A stretch of 64,000 bases of DNA, taken from positions 45,889-109,888 of the forward strand of contig NZ_LAJC01000008.1 of NCBI RefSeq assembly GCF_000981225.1, written 5' to 3'. Below are positions 9,478 through 16,350 of this stretch, piece after piece. Every line of letters begins with the position of its first letter. Within the stretch, counting starts at the first letter, position 1. Source of the stretch: Allosalinactinospora lopnorensis (GTDB lineage: Bacteria > Actinomycetota > Actinomycetes > Streptosporangiales > Streptosporangiaceae). A program made the position numbers and the translations under genes. The notes beneath the pieces were generated by a model that saw nothing but the letters and a program-made list of their open reading frames with translations, was not told the origin of the DNA and made no database searches.

Positions 9478-9892
9478 CGTCCTTGGCCGCACCGGATGCG
9501 GCGGCCGCAGCCTTGCGCGAGCCACCACCGCCAGGAGCCTTGATCCCACGGGCGCGCAGCGAGTAGGCCACCCTCGGGCGGCGCCCGTTGTCATCGACAT
9601 AGGGCATCACCGACATGGACTCGAACTCGATCGGGCGAAACGGCAACCCCGGCACCTCATCGGGCAAGGTCGGACACACCTCAGCGGCCACCTTGACCTT
9701 CACCGACTTGGCCTTACCGCGCGCTTCCGGGTCGGCGTCGATCACATCCACCGCCCACAACGGCAGGCCCGTCTCCTTGTCCATCTGGGGCCGCTTGGTC
9801 TCAAAATCGGTGATCGCCTCCACCCCAAGGGCGTAGGCCCCATGCGGGAACACCGTGCCGAACTCCACCGGCAACGCACCCTGAATCGCCAT
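9470..9892 (-). CDS. Conserved AICE protein upstream of tra, 140 residues
   Basis: The protein begins MAIQGALPVEFGTVFPHGAYA and contains WAVDVIDADPEARGKAKSVKVKV, a pattern seen in small proteins encoded just before TraB in actinomycete elements. The C-terminal 30 residues are Ala/Gly/Lys-rich. It is the first gene of the tra-rep-xis-int transcript, with GAGAGGATC before ATG 9892 and an inverted repeat 30 bp further upstream. Function unknown. Confidence 0.75.
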   Translation of the reverse strand: MAIQGALPVEFGTVFPHGAYALGVEAITDFETKRPQMDKETGLPLWAVDVIDADPEARGKAKSVKVKVAAEVCPTLPDEVPGLPFRPIEFESMSVMPYVDDNGRRPRVAYSLRARGIKAPGGGGSRKAAAAASGAAKDGA

Positions 9893-9922
9893 TAGTGATC
9901 CTCTCCAGATAACTTAATTGCC

Positions 9923-9940
9923 TGGTCACCTGACTGACCA
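9923..9940. promoter_or_regulatory. Inverted repeat upstream of the tra-rep-int operon
   Basis: TGGTCA-N6-TGACCA is a perfect 6-bp-arm dyad 31 bp upstream of the 140-residue gene. Its position suggests an operator or promoter element of the transfer operon. Confidence 0.4.
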
Positions 9941-9960
9941 AGTTGCTCCACAGTAAAAAA

Positions 9961-9992
9961 CCCCACTTGCTCTGTCAAGTGAGCAAGCGGGG
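9961..9992 (-). terminator. Terminator of the KorA-like regulator gene; also contains an operator-like motif
   Basis: On the minus strand CCCCGCTTGCTC pairs with GAGCAAGTGGGG (one mismatch), followed by TTTTTT, a clear intrinsic terminator 16 bp after the regulator stop. The hairpin includes CTTGCTCTGTCAAG (9966-9979), which matches 13 of 14 bases of a site in the regulator's own promoter. Confidence 0.75.
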
Positions 9993-10008
9993 TTCTTGGG
10001 GTTCGTCT

Positions 10009-10740
10009 CTACGCCAGGGAGTACGCGTCTTCCAACTCGTGACGATCCGCGGGCAGCACTACGCAAAGGGCGGCGACGGGCTGGCCTGAGTGTTCGCGGA
10101 ACGAGGCGTAGACCACCAGCACGGGGGCGTCTGCGGGCATCGTGAGCGTTCGCGCCTCGTCGGGGGTCGGGTTCCGCGCCGTGATCTGTTCCACAACGTG
10201 GTCGAACTTGACCCCTCGTCTGGTCTCCAGGTGCCGGCGCAGACTCTCACTCAGCGGCTCTTGGGCCTCAAGGTCGGTACCGGCCGCGTAGTCAACCGGG
10301 ACCCACGTCGAGAGCAGTTCCAGCGGTTCCCCCTCGTGGTGGACGAGAACCCGCCGATGCAGCGCGGACACGTTCTCGTCCAGCCCCAGCAGTACGCGCA
10401 GCCGATTGGGCGGAACCTCGCGTTCGACGCTCAAAACCTGTTCAGTGTCCCGCGGATCCCGGTTGATCGCTTCGGCACCTGTCCGGCCCGCCGAATCCGC
10501 CTGCTCCAGCGCCGGTTGTCCCCGGACGAACCGCCCTTTGCCTTGCTGGCTCTCGATCCATCCGTCTTGGCGCAGTACATGCAGCGCACGGACCACGGTA
10601 GGCCGCGCCACATCGAACTCCTCAGTGAGTTGGGCCTCACTGGGCAAAAGCGTGCCCGGTTGATACTCACCTGAGGCGATACGCCGTTGAAGCTCTGCCA
10701 CAACACGGGCGTATTTCGGCGGCGTGTACTCGAACGGCAT
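10009..10740 (-). CDS. GntR-family repressor with UTRA domain, KorA/KorSA-like
   Basis: This 243-residue protein has an N-terminal winged helix (SEAQLTEEFDVARPTVVRALHVL, about 32-54) and a C-terminal UTRA effector fold. The start at ATG 10740 follows GGGAGCTGAGG; an upstream extension has no support. AICE KorSA-type proteins of this family repress transfer and replication genes and themselves. The two related 14-bp motifs, one in its own promoter and one before the tra operon, support such a role. Confidence 0.85.
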   Translation of the reverse strand: MPFEYTPPKYARVVAELQRRIASGEYQPGTLLPSEAQLTEEFDVARPTVVRALHVLRQDGWIESQQGKGRFVRGQPALEQADSAGRTGAEAINRDPRDTEQVLSVEREVPPNRLRVLLGLDENVSALHRRVLVHHEGEPLELLSTWVPVDYAAGTDLEAQEPLSESLRRHLETRRGVKFDHVVEQITARNPTPDEARTLTMPADAPVLVVYASFREHSGQPVAALCVVLPADRHELEDAYSLA

Positions 10741-10756
10741 CCTCAGCTCCCTAAGA

Positions 10757-10770
10757 CTTGCCCTGTCAAG
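10757..10770. promoter_or_regulatory. Candidate autoregulatory operator of the GntR repressor
   Basis: CTTGCCCTGTCAAG lies 17 bp upstream of the regulator start. It is a partial palindrome (CTTG...CAAG) and differs at one base from 9966-9979, upstream of the tra operon. Confidence 0.5.
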
Positions 10771-10846
10771 CAGGCTAGCGCTTAACCAGTTCTCTTGCCA
10801 GGGCACATAGTCATTGTTCCTTTGGTCAGGCCCGTCCGGCGTGCGG

Positions 10847-11290
10847 TCAGAGGCGGGAAGGCACACGCCGAACGGGAGTTTTCGCGAAGGGAGACAGAGG
10901 CCACAGCGTCAACGTGGTGCCCTCAGAATCCAGGTAGACCTCGATCGAGCCGTCATGATGCTCCCGAGCACGCCCATCACCGCTGCTCATGATCCGTAAG
11001 AGCCCGTACGGATCGGCCACGACCACATCGCCCAACGCCGTGAGGTGGTCGACCCCGGCCAGACGGGCGAGCCGCTGCGCGGTGTCGAAACACCCGGCGT
11101 GGCCATACAGCAGCCGGTCAACTCCCCAGCGCAGGTCGACGCCAAGCGGCTCCGGATCCCACATCTCACCGTTTGTGTCCTGGTGCTGCCCGCAGTGGGC
11201 CAACAGGCGAACGCACGGCCGTTCAGAGGATGCCCTGTCAGGTCGACGCACCCCGCAGAAGGTGTGATCGGAGCCGCGCCTCGCGCTCAT
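10847..11290 (-). CDS. Hypothetical AICE cargo protein, 147 residues
   Basis: Start ATG 11290 overlaps the stop of the gene before it (ATGA). The protein contains GVDRLLYGHAGCFDTAQRLARLAGVDHLTALGDV in its middle and ends in a beta-rich segment (GSIEVYLDSEGTTLTLWPLSPFA). I do not recognise the family. Coupling to its neighbour and its place upstream of the repressor make it part of a four-gene leftward cargo operon starting near 12083. Confidence 0.6.
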   Translation of the reverse strand: MSARRGSDHTFCGVRRPDRASSERPCVRLLAHCGQHQDTNGEMWDPEPLGVDLRWGVDRLLYGHAGCFDTAQRLARLAGVDHLTALGDVVVADPYGLLRIMSSGDGRAREHHDGSIEVYLDSEGTTLTLWPLSPFAKTPVRRVPSRL

Positions 11291-11676
11291 GCGACCACCG
11301 CCAGCGGTTGCGTCTGGATCAGGTTCGGGTTGGCCGGACCCGTCGCGACCGGCGGGGGCGTCGGCGCTTTGCGTGGACGTGCCGAACGCCGGGTCGAGAA
11401 CGCGGCGGCGAATCCGCTCGTGTGGGGCTGAGGGCACCGGCCGCCGGCGTGAAGAGAGAGGGGAGCCACCGGGCTTGATGAAAGCGTTTCGTTCGCCCCG
11501 AGCTTGGCGAGCCCGTTCGCTACCCGCTCAAGCGTGGTTCGGTGGGTACGCGCCTGCTCGCGTTCGAACGCGAGCAGGTATGGCCGCACGCGCGATGCTC
11601 GGAGGCGGCCGGACAACTGGCGCGATTCCGCTGATATGACAGCGGCGCGCGGTACTGGCATGGTACGGGGTGTCAT
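11287..11676 (-). CDS. Hypothetical AICE cargo protein, 129 residues
   Basis: ATG 11676 is preceded by AGGAGG at ideal spacing, a stronger ribosome site than its neighbours have. The N-terminal half is basic and helical (RLRASRVRPYLLAFEREQAR); the C-terminal half is Pro/Ala-rich and low complexity. Family not recognised. It is translationally coupled to the next gene. Confidence 0.55.
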   Translation of the reverse strand: MTPRTMPVPRAAVISAESRQLSGRLRASRVRPYLLAFEREQARTHRTTLERVANGLAKLGANETLSSSPVAPLSLHAGGRCPQPHTSGFAAAFSTRRSARPRKAPTPPPVATGPANPNLIQTQPLAVVA

Positions 11677-11714
11677 CAGTCCTCCTGCGACTGGTGGCCA
11701 TGCCCCGGGAGTCC

Positions 11715-11852
11715 TCACACGACTCGCCGGGGTCGCTCGTGGGCGTGCCGTGGTGCACGCCCGTGTTGACCTTCGCCCGCCCTGGGGGCGCCATGGCTAC
11801 GTGTGGCGGCGAGCGCGCCGACCAGCCACAGCACCAACAGCCATGGGCGCAT
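11715..11852 (-). CDS. Small putative membrane or secreted peptide, 45 residues
   Basis: ATG 11852 opens a 45-codon frame with one hydrophobic helix (PWLLVLWLVGALAA, residues 3-16) followed by a basic, His/Arg-rich tail. It follows the zinc-finger-like gene by 36 bp and precedes the 129-residue gene by 38 bp on the same strand. A longer overlapping frame in this stretch (11528-11899) has poorer composition and collides with 11287-11676, so I prefer this short gene. Confidence 0.4.
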   Translation of the reverse strand: MRPWLLVLWLVGALAATRSHGAPRAGEGQHGRAPRHAHERPRRVV

Positions 11853-11888
11853 CGCTGCTCACGGTCCCCCAGCGCAGAAACCCCGCGT

Positions 11889-12083
11889 TCAGCTCGCATG
11901 CCGGTTAGGCACCAGGGAGCCGGCTCCGTCGCAGTCAAGGCACTCTTCCCATGACCACGCTTGTTCTCCGTGCATCACCTGAGCGGCAACGCCACGCCGC
12001 GGAGTCCGAAGCTTGGTACCTGTGCCCCGGCAGGAAGCACACGCCCGGACCAGGTAACGGACATCAGGCGGAATCGAGGACAA
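11889..12083 (-). CDS. Small DnaJ-like zinc-finger protein, 64 residues
   Basis: Two CxxCxGxG-type units are visible, CASCRGTG and CLDCDGAG, separated by about 35 residues, as in the zinc-binding repeats of DnaJ-like small actinobacterial proteins. I place the start at TTG 12083 because GAGGAGG lies 7 bp upstream. It is the first gene of the leftward cargo operon and faces the divergent XRE/TPR gene. Function unknown; metal binding is the only firm prediction. Confidence 0.6.
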   Translation of the reverse strand: MSSIPPDVRYLVRACASCRGTGTKLRTPRRGVAAQVMHGEQAWSWEECLDCDGAGSLVPNRHAS

Positions 12084-12242
12084 GGGGAGCCTCCTCGCGG
12101 TGCCCGCGCACCGCCTTTGAACGGGGTTGCGTAAGGTCGTAGGGAGAGCCAACCAAGGAAGGCCCCGGCGAAGGGACCCCGAACAGCTCCCCCGACAACC
12201 CCCCTTCAGGCCCCGTCCACACCTCTTTTTCGGCGGTGGTGA

Positions 12243-13526
12243 ATGAGCGAGAGAACGCCCAACCTTCGGCTACGTTCCTGGCGCGACGCCAAGAACTGGA
12301 CCCGTGCGGAGATGGCAGAAGCGCTCAATCGAGCGGCCCAGCAAACCGGCGAATCGATCACCTGCGACGCCGAGCGCATCCGACGTTGGGAAGTGGGAGA
12401 GACCCGTTGGCCCCAGGCTCCCTACCGGCGGATCCTTGAGCAGGTCACCGGGGAACGAATGGACGAGCTCGGTTTCACCCGCCCCGGCTCCGGCGGCGAT
12501 ACGGATTCCGCCCGCCCGCTCGCCCCGGAGAGACCAGACGTACTGGTCGCCGAGTCCGAGCTGTTCGACACGATGGAACTCGCCCGGATGGCGGGCATGT
12601 CCGACCTGGGCGCCGGAGCCGTCGAGGGTCTCCACGAGGCGGTGGAACTGCTCTGCCGCGCCTACGCCACCACGCCCACAACCGCGCTGAAAGCGCGCAC
12701 CAAGCAGCGCCTACACAACGTGATCCGGATGCTGTCGGGCCGCCTCACCCTGGCCCAGCACCGCGAACTCCTCGTCTCGGCCGGCTGGCTTTCCGCTCTC
12801 CTCGGGTGCCTGCACTACGACGCAGGCGAACGCGAACAAGCCGAAATCGCCCGGCAAGCCGCCTTCCAGATGGCCAAAGAGGCAGGCCACAGCGAAATCA
12901 TGGCCTGGACCCGCGAAATGGCGGCCTGGTTCGCCATCGTGGAACACCGCTTCGAAGAGGCCGCACTGCACGCCCAAACAGGCCAAGACATGCTCAAGAA
13001 CCCCACCAGCGCCACCGTGCAGCTCATCCTCAAACAGGCCCAGTCACTGGCACGCGCCGGCGACCGGCCCGGAGCCAGCGACGCCCTCGCCCGCGCCGCG
13101 AAGACCCTGGACCAGGTGCCCCACCCCGAACACCCCGAACACCATTTCGTGTTCGACCGCTCCAAATGGCTGATGTACGCCTCAACCTGCTACGTCTGGC
13201 TCGGAGACGACGAACGCTCAGAAGAGACCGCACACGAACTCATCGACCAGCACACCCGCCCCGACGGCAGCGTCCGATCCCCCATGCGGGTCGCCAACGC
13301 CTACATGGACCTCGGGATCGTCCACGCCCGTAGAGGCGACCTTGACGCCGCCATCCAACACGGGGCAAACGCGCTGTCCTGGGAGCGGAAGAGCAACATC
13401 GACCTGTTGGACCGCGCAGAGGACCTCAGCCAGGTACTACGCCAGTACTACCCCGGCGAAGCATCCATCCGCGACTTCGACGAGCGAGCCAGCACCATCC
13501 GGCGAACCATCGAAAACGGCAGCTAA
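12243..13526 (+). CDS. XRE-type helix-turn-helix protein with TPR-like C-terminal region
   Basis: The 427-residue protein starts with an XRE-like domain (WTRAEMAEALNRAA ... IRRWEVGETRWP) and continues with a long helical region rich in TPR-like repeats. This layout is common for actinomycete regulators that sense peptides or partner proteins. It is the only rightward gene of the element and stands alone, divergent from the cargo operon. It may regulate the element or be cargo. Confidence 0.75.
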   Translation: MSERTPNLRLRSWRDAKNWTRAEMAEALNRAAQQTGESITCDAERIRRWEVGETRWPQAPYRRILEQVTGERMDELGFTRPGSGGDTDSARPLAPERPDVLVAESELFDTMELARMAGMSDLGAGAVEGLHEAVELLCRAYATTPTTALKARTKQRLHNVIRMLSGRLTLAQHRELLVSAGWLSALLGCLHYDAGEREQAEIARQAAFQMAKEAGHSEIMAWTREMAAWFAIVEHRFEEAALHAQTGQDMLKNPTSATVQLILKQAQSLARAGDRPGASDALARAAKTLDQVPHPEHPEHHFVFDRSKWLMYASTCYVWLGDDERSEETAHELIDQHTRPDGSVRSPMRVANAYMDLGIVHARRGDLDAAIQHGANALSWERKSNIDLLDRAEDLSQVLRQYYPGEASIRDFDERASTIRRTIENGS

Positions 13527-13602
13527 AACCGCGCCGCCAGCTCCACACGTCCGGTCCCATGTCTAGTCCCAGCACTGCCGAATCCGGCTGTATGAGATCA
13601 AG

Positions 13603-13684
13603 GCGACGGCGCGTAGCGCCGTCGCGCCTGCCGTGGGTGGGTGCTCGGGCTGCGGGCTGCCGCCCGGTCCCGAGCACCACCCAC
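13603..13684. repeat. Cluster of strong inverted repeats in the right-end non-coding region of the AICE
   Basis: A perfect 10-bp-arm hairpin with a 3-base loop lies at 13603-13625. It is followed by a second hairpin whose arms, 13633-13649 and 13669-13684, pair over 16 bp with one bulged G and enclose a smaller GC stem. No T-run follows. In an otherwise gene-poor stretch between the XRE/TPR gene and attR, this could be a replication or transfer origin, or a terminator pair. Confidence 0.6.
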
Positions 13685-13740
13685 GCGCACGCCGACAGTC
13701 CCTGCCGTATCGCCAGTTTGACGCGCCGAGGGGACGATCC

Positions 13741-13959
13741 GTGGACATTCCAACAAACCCGGTCACGGACGTTCTAAATCCCGAGGTACTCGATCGCGCG
13801 ACTCTGCCTGTCTTCGGCTCTGTGTCCAGCGCGATCGAGCACCTCGCTCGAAAACCGCGGTTACGCGCCGCTCGTGGTTGCTGGGTCGCATCGCTACGCC
13901 GGCTCACAGGTTTCCCGCCGCTGTGGCGGGCCGCCTCCTACCGTCCGTTGGTCGGGTGA
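13741..13959 (+). CDS. Possible small protein, 72 residues
   Basis: GTG 13741 opens a frame beginning VDIPTNPVTDVLNPEVL and ending in a basic segment. There is no strong ribosome site and no family match, and composition in the second half is not clearly coding. The rest of 13527-14267 contains no gene I can support. Confidence 0.2.
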   Translation: MDIPTNPVTDVLNPEVLDRATLPVFGSVSSAIEHLARKPRLRAARGCWVASLRRLTGFPPLWRAASYRPLVG

Positions 13960-14141
13960 TCTGACCACAGGCAGCTACTTAAGCACCGTGCCAGATCCGT
14001 GCCAGATTGAGCGGGCACTCATGGGGAATCACGGGGATTCAGCGGAAGATCAGTTGCATTCGCGTAGGGTATAGAAACGGCAGGTCAGCGAAGACCCCTC
14101 TTCTTTGCTTCCTAAGCTGGGAATGACGGTACGGCGCATCC

Positions 14142-14160
14142 TGCTAACGCGGACGCTAAC
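14142..14160 (+). promoter_or_regulatory. Candidate integrase arm-type sites, right end
   Basis: TGCTAAC at 14142-14148 and CGCTAAC at 14154-14160 repeat with a 12-bp period, the same spacing and strand as the pair at 4480-4498 near attL. Confidence 0.4.
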
Positions 14161-14267
14161 AACGGCTGTGGACAGGGCCGGATGGACGCGGAATCAGCGG
14201 GTCGAGAAGTCGACTTGGCACCAGGTCAACACGCATCCTTGGACACCGCCGGACAAACCCACGCTTG

Positions 14268-14311
14268 CTACGGATCAGAAGGTTGGGGGTTCGAATCCTC
14301 CCGAGCGCGCC
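14268..14311 (+). repeat. attR core (44 bp, partial tRNA-Arg copy)
   Basis: This is an exact copy of 4345-4388. The bases upstream do not continue the tRNA, so it is only the 3' portion of the target gene. It marks the right end of the element. Confidence 0.93.
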
Positions 14312-14317
14312 CAGGTC

Positions 14318-14349
14318 AAAGGCCGGTTCCGATCACGGAACCGGCCTTT
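14318..14349 (+). terminator. Original terminator of the tRNA-Arg locus
   Basis: AAAGGCCGGTTCCG (14318-14331) and CGGAACCGGCCTTT (14336-14349) pair perfectly over 14 bp with a 4-base loop. It lies 7 bp past attR and is likely the terminator that served the tRNA before insertion. Confidence 0.75.
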
Positions 14350-14426
14350 GCTCACTCGTGTACCCCAGAGAAGTACGGCAACGTCGCTCCGAAGGGTCAT
14401 CCGCTATCGACTCGCCCCTGCAGGGA

Positions 14427-14454
14427 GGACCATCCCCGCGTGCGCGGGGAGCAC
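14427..14454. CRISPR. Solitary type I-E-like CRISPR repeat, no array
   Basis: The 28 bases from GGACCATCCCCGCG through TGCGCGGGGAGCAC match the pattern of actinobacterial type I-E repeats, with a palindromic CCCCGCG...CGCGGGG core. No second copy follows or precedes at spacer distance, and no cas gene is present in the window. It is either a remnant or a coincidental hairpin. Confidence 0.5.
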
Positions 14455-14531
14455 GCTCTACCTGGCCCTGATGAGCCTGGCCCCCAAGGGCACCGGCCGC
14501 CACACCTCGGAAAGTGGCGATCAGGCCGAGG

Positions 14532-15682
14532 TCACAGGCTGGTGCGGAACGGGCCGGTGACTTCGTAGGTGATGCCGCCGCTGCTGGAGCCGGTGGTGCC
14601 GCGCTGGGAGGAGAAGTACATGCGGTTTCCGGCGGGGTTGAACCAGACACCGCACAGCTCGGACCTGTCCTGCCCGGTGACGCGAAGGAACGGGGCGATG
14701 ATGTCGTCGGGGGTGATGATGCAGACCTCCATGTTGCCGCCGTCTTCGGCGACGTAGAGGTCGCCGACGGTGGCACCGGTGATGTTGTCCACGCCGGTCA
14801 GCGGCGGGTTGGAAGTGAGGTCGTCGTCGTAGGCGATGTGCAGCTTGTTGTTGACCGCGTCGTAGGCCCACACCCGGTTGTCGCCCTTGGTGGTGAAGTA
14901 GCAGTAACCGTTGCGGTAGAAGGCTCCTTCACCGCCGTTGAACTGCTTGGCGCCCGCGACCTGGTAGCGGGTGGCGGTGGGGCTGCCATCCGGGTCGGGT
15001 ACGTTCTCCCAGGACAGGGTGGTGCCGTCTTCGACGAGTACCTGAAGGGTGCCGGCCGACAGGTCGCCCCAGGTGGTGGGGATGAACCGGTAGAAACAGC
15101 CATCACTGGTGTCCTCGGTCTGATAGATGACCTTGCGGTCGGGGTCGCAGGCAGCGGCCTCGTGCTTGAACCGGCCCATCGCATCGCGCCGAACGGCGGC
15201 CTCGGCACCCCACGGGTCGGTTTCCCACGTATAGCCGTCATCGGTCTCCTCGCAGGACAGCCAGGTATTCCACGGGGTGGGCCCACCAGCACAGTTGCGG
15301 GTGGTGCCCGACAGTATCCGGTAGCGCCGGTGATGTTGGCGTTGCTGTCGAACTTGACGGCGCTGACGCCACCGCCACCGCTGCTCATCTCGGAGTTGGA
15401 CACGTAGATCCAGCCGGTGTCGTCGGCGAAACACGCACCGCCGTCCGGCGCGCTGTGCCAGCTGTAGCCGGTGTTGGCGACGGCCTGAGTGGAGCGGGCG
15501 ATCACGCGACTGGTGAAGTCGGCCGGCAGTTCGATGCCATTGGCATCAGCGGCCTGTAGGGGACCGTAGGGGCTGGGACCGGTGTGGGCGGGGAAGGCGA
15601 AGGCTTCCCGGGTGACGCTGAAGCCCAGAGTCACCACGGTGCCACCGACCACGGCAGCGCGGAGGAAATTCCGTCTGTCCAC
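14532..15682 (-). pseudogene. PhoX-type (DUF839) phosphatase with Tat signal, frameshifted near 15321-15328
   Basis: GTG 15682 follows GAGAGGGAGAG and opens a twin-arginine signal (DRRNFLRAAVVGG), so the protein would be exported folded. The DUF839 fold continues as ...NSNANITGA, then the frame is lost. The expected continuation RILSGTTRNCAGGPTPWNTW lies in another frame and runs to 14532. One base missing before TAC restores the join. Intact PhoX enzymes are metal-dependent phosphatases with a beta-propeller. It sits just outside attR. Confidence 0.8.
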
Positions 15683-15895
15683 GGTTCTCTCCCTCTCAAG
15701 GAGCGGAAACAGGTTGGCCTGCGGTCGAAACCGGCTGTCGGCCATCGGGAAATATAGAGGCGCGACCGGTGTCGGATCAGTGCCGCGGCCATGAACTCTT
15801 CACGACCGAGGGGTGATCGCAAGAAACCTGTCCTGTTACCAGGGATATTCCCTCCCGGCGAAACGACTCCGAGGTGGTGCGCTTCCCCTGAGATC

Positions 15896-16010
15896 ATGGA
15901 GACCGATGATTCGGAGTTTCGGGCGGGAGCGGTGCGCATCGTGGAGGAGACCGGTAAGCCGGTTGCCCATGTGGCGCGTGAGTTGGGGACCAACGAGTAC
16001 ACGCTGCCGG
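15896..16010 (+). pseudogene. IS3-family OrfA (transposase helix-turn-helix) remnant
   Basis: About 38 codons read FRAGAVRIVEETGKPVAHVA and then RELGTNEYTL, which follow the N-terminal HTH of IS3-group OrfA proteins (FRaeAVrlv...VARELGis..TL). The homology then stops and no OrfB or terminal inverted repeats are seen. It is a truncated insertion-sequence fragment joined to other debris. Confidence 0.55.
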
Positions 16011-16079
16011 GGGTTCCCCTGCCCCTCGATCCCGATGGGCCTACGAGATCCTCCGCCCGCCCCCACCGAGATAGGGCCC

Positions 16080-16259
16080 ATGGCAGCCGGTGACCAGATT
16101 CGCGAGGTCTTCCCGGAGATCGTCGTGGACGCCCGCGCCGTCCGGGCGTTCCTCATTCGCGTTGTGACCTATCTGGCCGGCGAGGCCGGAAGCCGCCAGT
16201 TCCTCGACACCGGCGCCCCCCCGGTGGACGACTTCGGCGCGGTGGGGTGTAAGCCCTGA
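16080..16259 (+). pseudogene. Decayed fragment of a DUF574 SAM methyltransferase
   Basis: The reading frame FPEIVVDARAVRAFLIRVVT and AGEAGSRQFLDTG aligns with FPGVFNHARTGRYYLVRVVR and ASEAGIRQFLDIG of the intact gene at 17864-18691. It then jumps to VGCKP, matching the C-terminal VGRKP of that protein. This suggests a paralogue with a large internal deletion lying beside the IS3 remnant. Confidence 0.55.
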
Positions 16260-16350
16260 CCCTCTTCCTCGCCTCGCGGCGCCGCGGCCTGTGACCGGCC
16301 TGATATGGCGTGGAAGGCACGTGGAGGCGTTCACACGGTGCGGGTGCCGC

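Larger units (their letters stand above)
4345..14311. mobile_element. Integrative and conjugative element of AICE type (SLP1/pSAM2-like) in tRNA-Arg
   Basis: The element is bounded by a perfect 44-bp direct repeat of the tRNA-Arg 3' half (4345-4388 and 14268-14311). It carries integrase, excisionase, RepSA-type initiator, FtsK/SpoIIIE transfer ATPase and a GntR repressor in the order usual for actinomycete AICEs, mostly in one leftward run from about 12083 to 4504. A divergent XRE/TPR gene and a 740-bp structured non-coding stretch lie at the right end. The replication gene is frameshifted, so the element may be unable to replicate or move alone. Confidence 0.92.

Noticed and set aside
11528..11899. 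Longer open frame on the minus strand (about 120 residues) in the AICE cargo region
   Set aside because: It overlaps the well-supported 129-residue gene, has poor composition and no ribosome site; the 45-codon frame inside it is better placed.
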